This document shows, in pieces, positions 1 to 7,681 of a stretch of 14,494 bases of DNA. The stretch lies in NCBI GenBank assembly GCA_964370625.1, contig CAYJKB010000050.1, forward strand, positions 1 to 14,494, in the 5' to 3' direction. The stretch comes from CAYJKB01 sp964370625. GTDB lineage: Bacteria > Bacillota > Clostridia > Oscillospirales > Butyricicoccaceae. The translations under genes were made by a program, and so were the position numbers. How positions within the stretch are numbered: the first letter of the stretch is position 1; each line of letters opens with the position of its first letter. The notes under the pieces were generated by a model, which saw only the letters and a list, made by a program, of their open reading frames with translations, was not told where the DNA came from and did no database searches.

Positions 1-9
1 TCTACAATT

Positions 10-51
10 AAAAGCTGATATATGTCATTTATGGCACATATCAGCTTTTAA
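10..51. terminator. Hairpin, possible terminator of an upstream gene
   Basis: A 12-bp perfect inverted repeat (AAAAGCTGATAT with ATATCAGCTTTT) is extended inward by several further pairs around a short loop. The A-rich left arm and T-rich right arm fit a bidirectional intrinsic terminator, though the T run is only four bases. It probably ends a gene lying left of the window. It sits about 70 bp before the truncated mgtC-like reading frame. Confidence 0.5.
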
Positions 52-121
52 AATTACTAATTATTTTTGATATATTGCACTTATATGACATATTTAAATT
101 GAGAAATGTGAGTTAAAATAA

Positions 122-643
122 TATCCATACATTGTTTTAAGTTTTCCTAACACAAATTCCGACGTATCAAGACTTGGGGCGCAGGTTATAAATGGTGTTG
201 GTTTTTTAGGTGCAGGAGCTATTATAAATTCAGGAAGTAAAAAAATTAGAGGTCTTACAACGGCCGCGGCATTATGGGTTTCAGCATGTATGGGACTAGC
301 TATTGGTATAGGGTTTTATCTTGATGCACTGCTTACATGTATTCTTACTTTACTAGTTCTTAAAACTTTGAGAATAGTTGATAAGAAACAAAGGGAGAGA
401 ATTAATTTTGTTGATGTATACTTGGAACTTACAAAAACAAGTGAAATACAAAATTTAATGGCATTTTTTAAAACTAATAACATAATAATAGATAGTCTAA
501 CATCAGAAAAACCAAAGCTAGAACAAAATGCTATAGGAATGCATATAGTCTTAAAAGTTACAAAACAAATGACTTCACGACAATTAATCGAACGCTTGTC
601 TAACCTTGCTTATATAGATTTTGCTCATAAAGAGTATATGTGA
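122..643 (+). pseudogene. MgtC/SapB-family membrane protein, 5'-truncated remnant
   Basis: The frame is open from a TAA at 119-121 to a TGA at 641-643 and encodes about 173 residues. It contains the MgtC/SapB core signature: SRLGAQVINGVGFLGAGAII, then RGLTTAAALW and a GLAIGIGFY membrane helix. A roughly 100-residue soluble C-terminal domain follows. Family members are inner-membrane proteins of about 220-230 residues with several N-terminal helices, linked to magnesium limitation and acid or host adaptation. Here the first 60 or so residues are missing, and there is no ATG, GTG or TTG in frame before the ATG at 288-290 region (first Met codon at 290). Translation from 290 would drop the signature, so a functional protein is unlikely. 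It is either a decayed gene or an assembly or recombination junction. The product family is confident; the pseudogene status is fairly so. Confidence 0.75.
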
Positions 644-734
644 TGATTTTTCACTTTTTAAGGTTTAAGATGTTTTTATTATATCAGCTTTACGTTTTTT
701 TACCAAAAATGATGAAGTATATTAGTAGCACTAG

Positions 735-775
735 AAAAGATGAGTGAACCTTAATTCACTCATCTTTTATTTTGG
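735..775. terminator. Intrinsic terminator between mgtC remnant and AraC gene
   Basis: A perfect 14-bp inverted repeat (735-748 and 755-768, AAAAGATGAGTGAA with its complement) has a 6-nt loop and is followed by ATTTT. The right arm itself ends in TTTT. It lies between two convergent genes and probably stops transcription from both sides. Confidence 0.8.
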
Positions 776-804
776 TCAAATAAATTCTAAAATTTAATGT
801 ACAA

Positions 805-1887
805 TTATCTGTTATTATGTGAAACTGGAAGAACTTTATTTATATTACGATATTCGAGTGGGGTCATATTGTAGAATTTATGGAATAAACGGTAGAATTG
901 TGTTCTATTGGAAAAGCCAAGCAATTCTGAAATATCAACGATACTTTTATTAGTTCTTAATAGTAAAGTTGCGGCTTCTGCTAGGCATATTTTACGTTGA
1001 TATTCACCTATGGTATATCCATACTCTTTTTTGAAAATTCTATTAAGATAATCAGCATTATAATGTAAAGCGGTTTCTAAAACATCCCTTGTTAATCTAT
1101 GACGATAAGTTTCTATATAATGCTTTGTTTCGTGGGCGAGGCTTTCTATTATAGGTGTTTTAATCGTGTTTAGATTGTAGGTGTAGTCATCAGTAAATAT
1201 GATGTATGAAAAATGTCTCAGTAACAGTCCGTATATAATATATTTATAGCCTGAAAAATTATTGATTATCTCATTTTTTATATCTAAAAGATTTTCTACG
1301 ATATTATCGATGATTAAGTCGTTATTATTTATAAATTCCCAGAAAATTTTATTATTAGTTGTACCTTCAAAAATAATTTTATTAATATTTTCTAAAAAAA
1401 AGCTCAACTTTGATTTTGTATTTTCAAGATGGTGTATATTTAAAAAACTATTAAAAAATTCCTCTGATATACAAAGAAAGGCTACGCAAGCATTACTAGT
1501 GTAATTTTCTACATGATAAATTTTTCTATTTAAGATATAACAATCACCACGCTTATATGTTTTGAACTTATTTTCAATTTGAACTTCAATTTCACCATCA
1601 ATCACCATTATCAATTCAAAGTAGTTATGACTATGTAAAATTCGTGTATAATCTTTTTTATTCGCAATACCAGAAAGAACACCCTTAGCTGGGGTTGAAA
1701 ATTCATGTAACATATATAAATCATCGACACCTAAAAACAATATTCCAATTTCTTCAGAGAAATTTCTGCTAGAAGCATATTTTTCATCTTTAATGTTTAT
1801 GGCTTCTTTATTGTTTTTGATGTGTGAGAAATAACATTCAATACTGCTATATTTAAAATTTGAATACAGCAATTTATTACTTAACAT
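805..1887 (-). CDS. AraC-family transcriptional regulator with N-terminal cupin
   Basis: A 360-residue DNA-binding regulator. The N-terminal half holds a cupin-type sensor; HSHNYFEL (residues 85-92) is the usual first cupin motif, followed by GEIEV and a YKRGDCYIL strand. The C-terminal 100 residues (about 258-350) form the double helix-turn-helix of AraC/XylS proteins: helix 1 region RLTRDVLETALHYNADYLNR, then the FKKEYGYTIGEYQRKICLAEA linker region, and the second motif SIVDISELLGFSNRTQFYRLF before the typical TPLEYR end. The start is supported by AGGAGGT at 1891-1897 (minus strand), somewhat close at 3-4 nt. It is divergent from the transporter/glycosidase group and probably controls it in response to a sugar. 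The ligand is unknown. Confidence 0.92.
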   Translation of the reverse strand: MLSNKLLYSNFKYSSIECYFSHIKNNKEAINIKDEKYASSRNFSEEIGILFLGVDDLYMLHEFSTPAKGVLSGIANKKDYTRILHSHNYFELIMVIDGEIEVQIENKFKTYKRGDCYILNRKIYHVENYTSNACVAFLCISEEFFNSFLNIHHLENTKSKLSFFLENINKIIFEGTTNNKIFWEFINNNDLIIDNIVENLLDIKNEIINNFSGYKYIIYGLLLRHFSYIIFTDDYTYNLNTIKTPIIESLAHETKHYIETYRHRLTRDVLETALHYNADYLNRIFKKEYGYTIGEYQRKICLAEAATLLLRTNKSIVDISELLGFSNRTQFYRLFHKFYNMTPLEYRNINKVLPVSHNNR

Positions 1888-1980
1888 AAAACCTCCTAAA
1901 ACTAAAGTCGGAAAATGATACAGCTTAATTTGTGTAAAACACTTTAATTGATATTGAAAACTTGGATGTAATCACATAAA

Positions 1981-2010
1981 ATTATAACATAGAATAAAAA
2001 TTTAGTACAA
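1981..2010 (-). promoter_or_regulatory. Promoter of the first AraC gene
   Basis: On the minus strand, TTGTAC (2005-2010) is followed after 18 bp by TATAAT (1981-1986). The TATAAT is preceded by TGT, giving an extended -10 (TGnTATAAT). Predicted transcription starts near 1974, leaving an 87-nt leader before the ATG. This is a sequence match only. Confidence 0.55.
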
Positions 2011-2067
2011 AATCACAATAAACTAATTTGTTTTAATATTTATTTAATGATTTGGAAATATTTTACT

Positions 2068-2095
2068 TTTATAAATATTGTAGCATATTTATAAA
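2068..2095. promoter_or_regulatory. Inverted repeat, candidate operator for the transporter operon
   Basis: TTTATAAATAT and its exact complement ATATTTATAAA flank a 6-nt spacer (TGTAGC), making an 11-bp perfect palindrome. It lies between the divergent AraC and MFS genes, just upstream of a TATAAT at 2126-2131 that lacks a good -35 element. That arrangement suits an activator-binding site. In A+T-rich DNA such palindromes also arise by chance, and AraC proteins often prefer direct repeats, so the assignment is tentative. Confidence 0.35.
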
Positions 2096-2125
2096 TAAAA
2101 TCAATTATAAAATACGCTTTGTATT

Positions 2126-2131
2126 TATAAT
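2126..2131 (+). promoter_or_regulatory. Candidate -10 element for the transporter operon
   Basis: A consensus TATAAT lies 37 bp before the MFS start codon. The bases 17 bp upstream (AATTAT) are a poor -35 match, which would imply activator dependence. The palindrome at 2068-2095 lies immediately upstream. In such A+T-rich DNA a lone -10 match is weak evidence. Confidence 0.35.
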
Positions 2132-2155
2132 ATAAATTAAAATAAGTTTAAAATT

Positions 2156-2160
2156 GGAGG
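2156..2160 (+). promoter_or_regulatory. Ribosome-binding site fixing the MFS start
   Basis: GGAGG lies 8 nt before the ATG at 2169. An in-frame TTG at 2154 would overlap this site and is rejected as a start. Confidence 0.8.
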
Positions 2161-2168
2161 AATTGATT

Positions 2169-3712
2169 ATGGAAGCTAGCAAAGTTTCAGCACTTACCCC
2201 AAAAGAGAGTAGAGAGTTAAACTCGTTAAAGAGAAAGTCATCAATGCCAACTGCAAAAAACTATGTTTTGATTATGATTGCACTTATTGCGATTATATAC
2301 ATAGTTGATGAAGTTACTTCAAATATAGGAAGTAATATGCAACCATTCATTATTAATAATTTTTTTGTTTCACAAGGAGTAGATTATAATGAGGGCTTAG
2401 CAACACTAACATATCTTAGCGCACCAGGAAGTTTTTTGATTTTTATTTTGCCTTTTTATAAAGCACTAGCAGATAGATACGGCAGAAAAACATTTTTAGT
2501 TTTAAATACGATTGGTATGGGCTTATCAATGTTTGTCTGTATGATTGCTCCGAATATTTATATCTATGTTTTAGGAACTCTTATTACTAGATTTTTTATT
2601 CCTAATGATATGCAGGTTATGTATATTATGGAAGTAGCACCAGAAAAACATAGAGCAAAAATTGCATCAATAACAAAATCGATTGGATATATAGGCGTTA
2701 CACTAGTTCCAATATTAATGAGAACAGTTATGAACAATGATGAAAGCTTATGGAGAAATGTTTATATGTTTCCTATAATATTAGCAGTAACTGTTAGCAT
2801 AATTTCTTATATTTTCTTTAAGGAAACTCCAGTTTTCCTAGCAAAAAGAATATCTTACCTTGAAAACAAATCAAGTATGATAGCAGAAGCAGTGAATGTG
2901 AAAGCCGAAACACAAAAAACAGGTGTATGGCAAGCGGTTAAATTTATTGTTAAACATAAACAAATAAAATATAATGTTATAGCTTGTATGTTATTCTCAT
3001 TATTTGCAGGAGTGGCAGGATATTTAGCATCTATATTAATAACAAGTGGATTATCCACTGAAGAGTTTACAGAGGCTTTATTATATTTNNNNNNNNNNNN
3101 NNNNNNNNNNNNNNNNNNNNNNNNNNNNNNNNNNNNNNNNNNNNNNNNNNNNNNNNNNNNNNNNNNNNNNNNNNNNNNNNNNNNNNNNTATTAATAACAA
3201 GTGGATTATCCACTGAAGAGTTTACAGAGGCTTTATTATATTTCCCTATATTTAATGCAATAATTACATTCTTCACAGGATTTTTATCAGATGCGTTAGG
3301 CCGTAAAAAATCTGCTTTAACATTAGGTATTTTATGTGTTACATCACTTTGTTTATTGATCTATGGCGCAAGCTCGGGCTTTTCACCAATGATTTTAGGA
3401 GCATTAGTTGGGATTTTTACAGCATTTTTATGGGGAACAAATGATTTGATATTTATTATTCTTCCAACAGAATCAACACCTACTAATATTCGTGCATCAG
3501 TGCTAGGAACTTTATCTCTTGTGTTTAGTTTAGGATATATGCTTTCAGGTATAATTATAGCTACACTTCTTGGATTTGTAGGAACTATATCAACAGCATG
3601 CTTAACAATGGCAGTATTATTTGTGCCAGCAGTTTTAATTATAATAGCGTTCAAATTAAAAGAAACAAAAGGAAATGATTTAGAAACTATTACAGGAGCT
3701 GAATGGGATTAA
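2169..3712 (+). CDS. MFS sugar transporter (interrupted only by a false assembly gap)
   Basis: A major facilitator superfamily permease, probably a proton-coupled importer of a sugar or glycoside. As printed, the gene is split by 100 N at 3089-3188. The 55 bp before the gap are repeated exactly after it, and removing one copy plus the N run leaves one frame of 462 codons. The rebuilt protein has about 12 hydrophobic segments and the two family loop motifs: ADRYGRKT at residues 101-108 between helices 2 and 3, and the matching SDALGRKK near 322-329 in the second half. A hydrophilic central loop lies near 228-265. It is the first gene of a group with the glycosidase and the Fe-S protein, and divergent from an AraC regulator. 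The substrate is not identifiable from sequence; the neighbouring intracellular glycosidase suggests a glycoside or short oligosaccharide. Confidence 0.88.
3034..3088 (+). repeat. 55-bp contig-end duplicate, left copy
   Basis: This 55-bp stretch, starting TATTAATAAC and ending TTATATATTT-like sequence at the gap edge, is identical to 3189-3243. The two copies abut opposite sides of the N run. This is the signature of overlapping contig ends that were scaffolded rather than merged. Confidence 0.95.
3089..3188. other. Assembly gap of 100 N (spurious)
   Basis: Exactly 100 N, the conventional placeholder for a gap of unknown size. The identical 55-bp flanks and the restored reading frame after removal of 155 bases show that no sequence is missing here. 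Confidence 0.95.
3189..3243 (+). repeat. 55-bp contig-end duplicate, right copy
   Basis: Identical to 3034-3088. It should be collapsed onto that copy when the MFS gene is translated. Confidence 0.95.
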
Positions 3713-3724
3713 TAAATAGGATTT

Positions 3725-3757
3725 ATGAGGGTGTAAGCAACTGCTTTACACCCTCAT
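3725..3757 (+). promoter_or_regulatory. Intergenic hairpin between MFS and glycosidase genes
   Basis: A perfect 12-bp stem (ATGAGGGTGTAA at 3725-3736, TTACACCCTCAT at 3746-3757) with a 9-nt loop lies between the MFS stop and the glycosidase start. It has no following T run, so a strong intrinsic terminator is unlikely. It may stabilise or process the message, allow partial termination, or set unequal expression of transporter and enzyme. Confidence 0.5.
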
Positions 3758-3792
3758 CCATAACATAAGTTAATAGAAAAAGGTGGAGTTTT

Positions 3793-5364
3793 ATGAATAG
3801 TTTATTTAAAGTGAATGGAAAAGATTTTTTTTCAATAGGTGGGCAAGTTAATAATAGTACAAGTTATAGCTTAGAAAAGATTGATTATGCTTGTAAAATT
3901 GCTAAGGAAATGAAATATAACACTATTGCTATCCCTGCATATTGGGAGTTATTTGAGCCAGAAGAGGGCATATTTGATGTAAGACAAGTAAACTGGATTA
4001 TCGACAGCGTAACGAAATATGATATTAATTTAGTTATACTTTGGTTTGGAACATGGAAAAATGGTAATTCGCATTATGTACCCAAATGGGTGAAAAAAGA
4101 TACGAAAAGATTTATTTGGGCAAAAGGGAGCGATGGGATACCGGTGGCAACGCTAAGTCCACATTGCGAAAATACAAAAAATAGCGATAAAAAAGCTTTT
4201 GTAGAATTTTGCAAGCATATAAAAAAATACGACACTCAAAAAAAGGTTATTGCTGTACAAGTAGAGAATGAGCCAGGGATAATGGGTAGTTCTCGAGACT
4301 ATAGCCTCTCTGTAACAGAACTTTTAAAAAGTAATGTGCCAGATGAAGTGATAAAACTCTATAACAAAAACGGAACATGGGAAGAAGTTTTCGGATATGA
4401 TGCTGGCGAGTTTTTTACTACATACACAATAGCAAAATATATAGATGAAATTGCAAAGGCAGGAAAAGAAGAACTTGATTTACCGATGTATACGAATGTG
4501 TGGCTTGGTGAAATGCACGCAAGAGTGGCAGGCATTGATTATCCATCAGGTGGAGGTGTTTGCAAAACCTTAGGCCTATTCAGATTGTGTGCGAAAAATT
4601 TAGAAACAATATCTCCTGATATTTATTTGCAGGATAGGGACACATGGGATATATTAAACAAGCATTACGGAGATGGAGAACAACCATATTATATACCAGA
4701 AATGATACCAACTGATTTAGCAATAACAAATGCAATTAATTCAATTGCAAACTACGGTTTGTGTGGAGTGCATTATTTTGCTATGGATATGTTTATATCC
4801 CCAGATGGAGTAAAATTGCCTTTAGTTAAAGATGCAATGGATGGAGCAGAAATTATAAGTAATAGTGTTCACTTAATAGAAAAATATCAAGGGACAGGGA
4901 AACTATATGCAGTAGGACAATATGAGGGCGCATCAGAACAATATATTGATTTCGAAGATTATGCTGGAAGTGTTAGATTTACTAATACAAATGGTGACTT
5001 ACTTGCAAGAAAAACAGTTTTATCTATGGATAATAGGCATTTTGCAGACCCTACAACAAAATCACGTGGAAAAGGGTTCATTGTTTATGAGGGTGATGGG
5101 GTATTTTATCTTACAGGGAATAATTATAGGCTTATGCTATTTCCGAAAGGTAGGATTGAAAATGCAACTGGTGCTGCACATAGTGCCGACCATTTAAACA
5201 CAAGAACACAGCCGTTTTTAAGCGTTAGCGAGGGATACTTTGATGAGGCAGGAAATTATATTACAACCAATCAAAGAAATGGCGATGAAGTAGATGTTGG
5301 CTTTTGGGTTACAACAGATGTAAAAGTTGTAAAACTTGAAATGAATACTAATTTTTTTGATTAA
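3793..5364 (+). CDS. GH35-like glycosidase with C-terminal DUF5597, putative beta-galactosidase
   Basis: A 523-residue clan-A-type glycoside hydrolase. The N-terminal part (about 10-340) is a TIM-barrel: FFSIGGQ at 12-18, then YNTIAIPAYWELFEPEEG (42-59), typical of the GH35/GH42 entry strand. VQVENEPG (155-162) carries the Asn-Glu pair whose Glu160 would be the acid/base. Glu303 in YYIPEM is the likely nucleophile. The C-terminal part (about 370-523) looks like DUF5597, with GKGFIVYEGDGVFYLTG and an RNGDE segment near the end. Known relatives with this layout are GH35 beta-galactosidases, some acting on xyloglucan side chains. No signal peptide is visible, so it should act in the cytoplasm on an imported glycoside, consistent with the transporter just upstream. 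AGGTGG lies 6 nt before the ATG. Exact linkage and sugar specificity are open. Confidence 0.8.
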   Translation: MNSLFKVNGKDFFSIGGQVNNSTSYSLEKIDYACKIAKEMKYNTIAIPAYWELFEPEEGIFDVRQVNWIIDSVTKYDINLVILWFGTWKNGNSHYVPKWVKKDTKRFIWAKGSDGIPVATLSPHCENTKNSDKKAFVEFCKHIKKYDTQKKVIAVQVENEPGIMGSSRDYSLSVTELLKSNVPDEVIKLYNKNGTWEEVFGYDAGEFFTTYTIAKYIDEIAKAGKEELDLPMYTNVWLGEMHARVAGIDYPSGGGVCKTLGLFRLCAKNLETISPDIYLQDRDTWDILNKHYGDGEQPYYIPEMIPTDLAITNAINSIANYGLCGVHYFAMDMFISPDGVKLPLVKDAMDGAEIISNSVHLIEKYQGTGKLYAVGQYEGASEQYIDFEDYAGSVRFTNTNGDLLARKTVLSMDNRHFADPTTKSRGKGFIVYEGDGVFYLTGNNYRLMLFPKGRIENATGAAHSADHLNTRTQPFLSVSEGYFDEAGNYITTNQRNGDEVDVGFWVTTDVKVVKLEMNTNFFD

Positions 5365-5399
5365 AACTATAAGATATTAAGAAAGGAATAATATTAACT

Positions 5400-6620
5400 A
5401 TGAGAAAAGAAGGAAGATTATCAAAAGAACTTGTTGAGCAAATGAATATGATATTAAAAAAAGAGATATCTCCAATATTCATTGAACTTGCAAAAAAAAT
5501 CGATGAAAGAATACCAAATTCAGAAATATGGCCATGGCTTTTGGCTTATAAAATGGATGAAAATAGTGCTAAAGTAGTTTTAGCATTACCAGATATAAAC
5601 TGGACAGCAGATATGGGTGAGTTTAAATGTTCGGATGAATTTGCTCAAAAATTAGGAATGGATAAAAAGTATATAGAAGAACAACTAGAAGAAAGATTTT
5701 TTAGCGGGGAAATTATGTGGCTAGATAAAGGCGCTATGATAACTCCAAGTTCTGGAACATGGCTAGACTTACAAAATAGCCGTAGATGGTATGATAAATT
5801 AGGTCCTGCATATTATAAATGTTTGGCTGCATTTGTAGAAAATGATGTTGCAAAAATTGACCAAAGGATTGCTGCAAAATATGAAAAAGATGGGAAAATG
5901 GGTTGGGCGAGAATAGTTCCAAGATATGATTCAGTAAAAGATTATGAAGGTTTACTTCCAGCAGAAAATGTTAAAGAAATATTCAAATCAAGAGAATATG
6001 TATCCCAAAATCAATGTGCGTGCCGTATAAGATATCCAGAATTTAATCAAGATGCTTATGTCTGTATGGCTTTTAATAACACAGCGAAAATGGCTGAAAA
6101 AGTTGAGATAGGGAATATTATTCCGTGGGAAGAAGCATTTGATTATATTCAAAAAAGAGGTAAAGATGAACCACATTGTCATATAAATAAGCATACTGAT
6201 AATTTAGAAACAATAGGTGAAGTTTTTTGTTCTTGTACCCCAGATGCCTGTGTTTTGTTAAAGCAAACAGTACAACTCGGAAGTCAGTTTAAGCCATGGC
6301 AATATTATGGGAAATCTCGCTTTAGAGCAGTAATTGATGCCGAAAAATGCGTTAACTGTGGAAAATGTAGAGATAAAAGATGTATGTTTGATGCAATAGA
6401 TATTAGATATAATAAAAAAACAGGTATGGAAAAACATTTTGTTGTTGAAGAAAATTGTATGGGTTGTGGATGTTGTGTAGAAACATGCCCTACAAAGGCA
6501 ATGAAAATGATTTGCGTTGAAAGTGAAGATTTCTTACTTGGATATTTAAAAGAGGATGAAAGTTTATCAGAAGTTAAAGAAAACGTTAGACCTGGAGAAA
6601 AAATACTAACAAGCAATTGA
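5400..6620 (+). CDS. 4Fe-4S dicluster ferredoxin-domain protein of unknown role
   Basis: A 406-residue soluble iron-sulfur protein. The C-terminal part carries two 4Fe-4S motifs: CVNCGKCRDKRC (Cys317, 320, 323, 328) and CMGCGCCVETCP (Cys353, 356, 359, 363, plus an extra Cys358). The middle part has a second cysteine set: QCACR at 205-209, Cys222, His/Cys near 259-260, and CSCTPDAC at 277-284, which could hold another metal centre. The N-terminal 200 residues look helical, with a possible winged-helix segment near 80-115. The layout (helical N-terminus, CxCR, later CxC, then dicluster ferredoxin) recalls a family found in many anaerobes whose function is not established to my knowledge. It lies 35 nt after the glycosidase, with AAAGGA 12 nt before the ATG, and is the last gene before a strong terminator. 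An electron-transfer role is likely, but its partner is unknown. Confidence 0.8.
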   Translation: MRKEGRLSKELVEQMNMILKKEISPIFIELAKKIDERIPNSEIWPWLLAYKMDENSAKVVLALPDINWTADMGEFKCSDEFAQKLGMDKKYIEEQLEERFFSGEIMWLDKGAMITPSSGTWLDLQNSRRWYDKLGPAYYKCLAAFVENDVAKIDQRIAAKYEKDGKMGWARIVPRYDSVKDYEGLLPAENVKEIFKSREYVSQNQCACRIRYPEFNQDAYVCMAFNNTAKMAEKVEIGNIIPWEEAFDYIQKRGKDEPHCHINKHTDNLETIGEVFCSCTPDACVLLKQTVQLGSQFKPWQYYGKSRFRAVIDAEKCVNCGKCRDKRCMFDAIDIRYNKKTGMEKHFVVEENCMGCGCCVETCPTKAMKMICVESEDFLLGYLKEDESLSEVKENVRPGEKILTSN

Positions 6621-6669
6621 TTAATAATATTAGCTTAATCAACTAAAAAATAATATATTAAAAGTAAAT

Positions 6670-6718
6670 AAAAATATCCAATCAGTTTTTAGTAATAAAA
6701 TCTGATTGGATATTTTTT
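6670..6718. terminator. Strong bidirectional intrinsic terminator
   Basis: A perfect 16-bp stem (6670-6685 with 6702-6717, core ATATCCAATCAG) ends in a run of T on the plus strand and, read backwards, also in a T-rich tract. It closes the transporter/glycosidase/Fe-S group and probably also the convergent AraC gene. The remaining bases to 6862 show nothing else I can support. Confidence 0.85.
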
Positions 6719-6862
6719 GTGGTTATAAATTAATCGAAATATTGATATTTGGTGAAATTACATAAAAAAAGCATAAAAAGTTTATAATTTAATTTGCCGA
6801 AAAATATATATAGTTCCGATTTAGCTATTTGATTTTCTTGTAAATATGATATCATAAAAACA

Positions 6863-7657
6863 TCATTTAATTATATGGTGCTGAGCGCGATGTTGTGCAG
6901 GTGATACATTATAAGATTGTTTAAAAGCTTTACTAAAATGAAATTGGCTGCTATACCCAAGTTCATCTGAAATTTTTTGAATTGATAGTGTTGTATTTTC
7001 TAACCATTGCAAAGAAAATGAAAGGCGAATATTATCTATATATTGCTTTGGTCCGTAGCCCTGTGTAGCATAAAAAATATTTCTTAAAGTGCGAGGTTTA
7101 ATATCGAGTGTTTCGCATAAAACCTGAACATTTACGGTTTTTATATTATCTCGTATAAATTGGTCACATGAAGAAAATATAAGCTGATTTTTAGTATTAT
7201 TATTAGATGTATGGTAATGATGAAGAATTCCAATTGCTGCTTCATACAGATTTTCTGCAATATCCCATCTATCAATTTTTGCCCATTGCAAACTTTGACT
7301 GAATAACTCTAATTTTATATCACCAGGGTTTGATTTGATAGGGATGTTGAGAGGTAAAAGGTGAGGAGTTTCGGTTGTTTCAAACCACCAAAATTCCCAT
7401 ATTTCATTTGTGCAGTGATAATTAAAGCTTTTGCTAGGTGTCATAAATATATATTCATTTTCAGAAAGTGAAAATGTTTTGTTATCATAAGAAATAGTGC
7501 CATCACCTTTTAAAGTATAGGCAAAATATATTTTATTCGGGGTTATTTCTTTATAAGGTGTGCTATAATTTTTGTCTCCTTGCACATAGAAAATAGTATC
7601 CAGACCAAGTCGTTTTTTATAGTCTTGATTTGAAGAAATGCAAAAATTAAAATACAT
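6863..7657 (-). CDS. AraC-family transcriptional regulator (short form)
   Basis: A 264-residue regulator with a compact N-terminal sensor (about 1-150) and a C-terminal AraC/XylS DNA-binding domain (about 165-262). In the sensor, TISYDNKTFSLSENEYIFMTP matches the AraC_binding cupin strand pattern, but the histidine-rich entry motif of the other regulator is absent. The two helix-turn-helix units are near 176-196 (VQVLCETLDIKPRTLRNIF) and 225-246 (SIQKISDELGYSSQFHFSKAF), followed by VSPAQHR. A GGAGGT lies 7 nt before the ATG (7665-7670, minus strand). It is divergent from the sugar-oxidation operon with overlapping promoters, so it is the most likely regulator of that operon and of itself. The effector is unknown. 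Confidence 0.92.
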   Translation of the reverse strand: MYFNFCISSNQDYKKRLGLDTIFYVQGDKNYSTPYKEITPNKIYFAYTLKGDGTISYDNKTFSLSENEYIFMTPSKSFNYHCTNEIWEFWWFETTETPHLLPLNIPIKSNPGDIKLELFSQSLQWAKIDRWDIAENLYEAAIGILHHYHTSNNNTKNQLIFSSCDQFIRDNIKTVNVQVLCETLDIKPRTLRNIFYATQGYGPKQYIDNIRLSFSLQWLENTTLSIQKISDELGYSSQFHFSKAFKQSYNVSPAQHRAQHHIIK

Positions 7658-7681
7658 ACTATATACCTCCAGTTTTTTATA

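Noticed and set aside
1932..1942. Short palindrome GTGT-AAA-ACAC in the first AraC leader
   Set aside because: With four-base arms it is too short to separate from chance in this base composition.
2154..2168. A TTG start for the MFS gene
   Set aside because: It overlaps the GGAGG site that serves the ATG at 2169.
3034..3243. The exact repeats around the N runs as target-site duplications of inserted mobile elements
   Set aside because: The repeats are 55 and 25 bp long, abut the N runs exactly, and collapsing them restores both reading frames. Both gaps are the standard 100-N placeholder.
3356..3712. A separate small membrane protein starting at 3356
   Set aside because: It is the C-terminal part of the MFS transporter once the false gap is removed.
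6305..6616. A leftward open frame inside the Fe-S protein gene
   Set aside because: It is antisense to a gene with clear cysteine motifs, has no ribosome-binding site and no recognisable domain.
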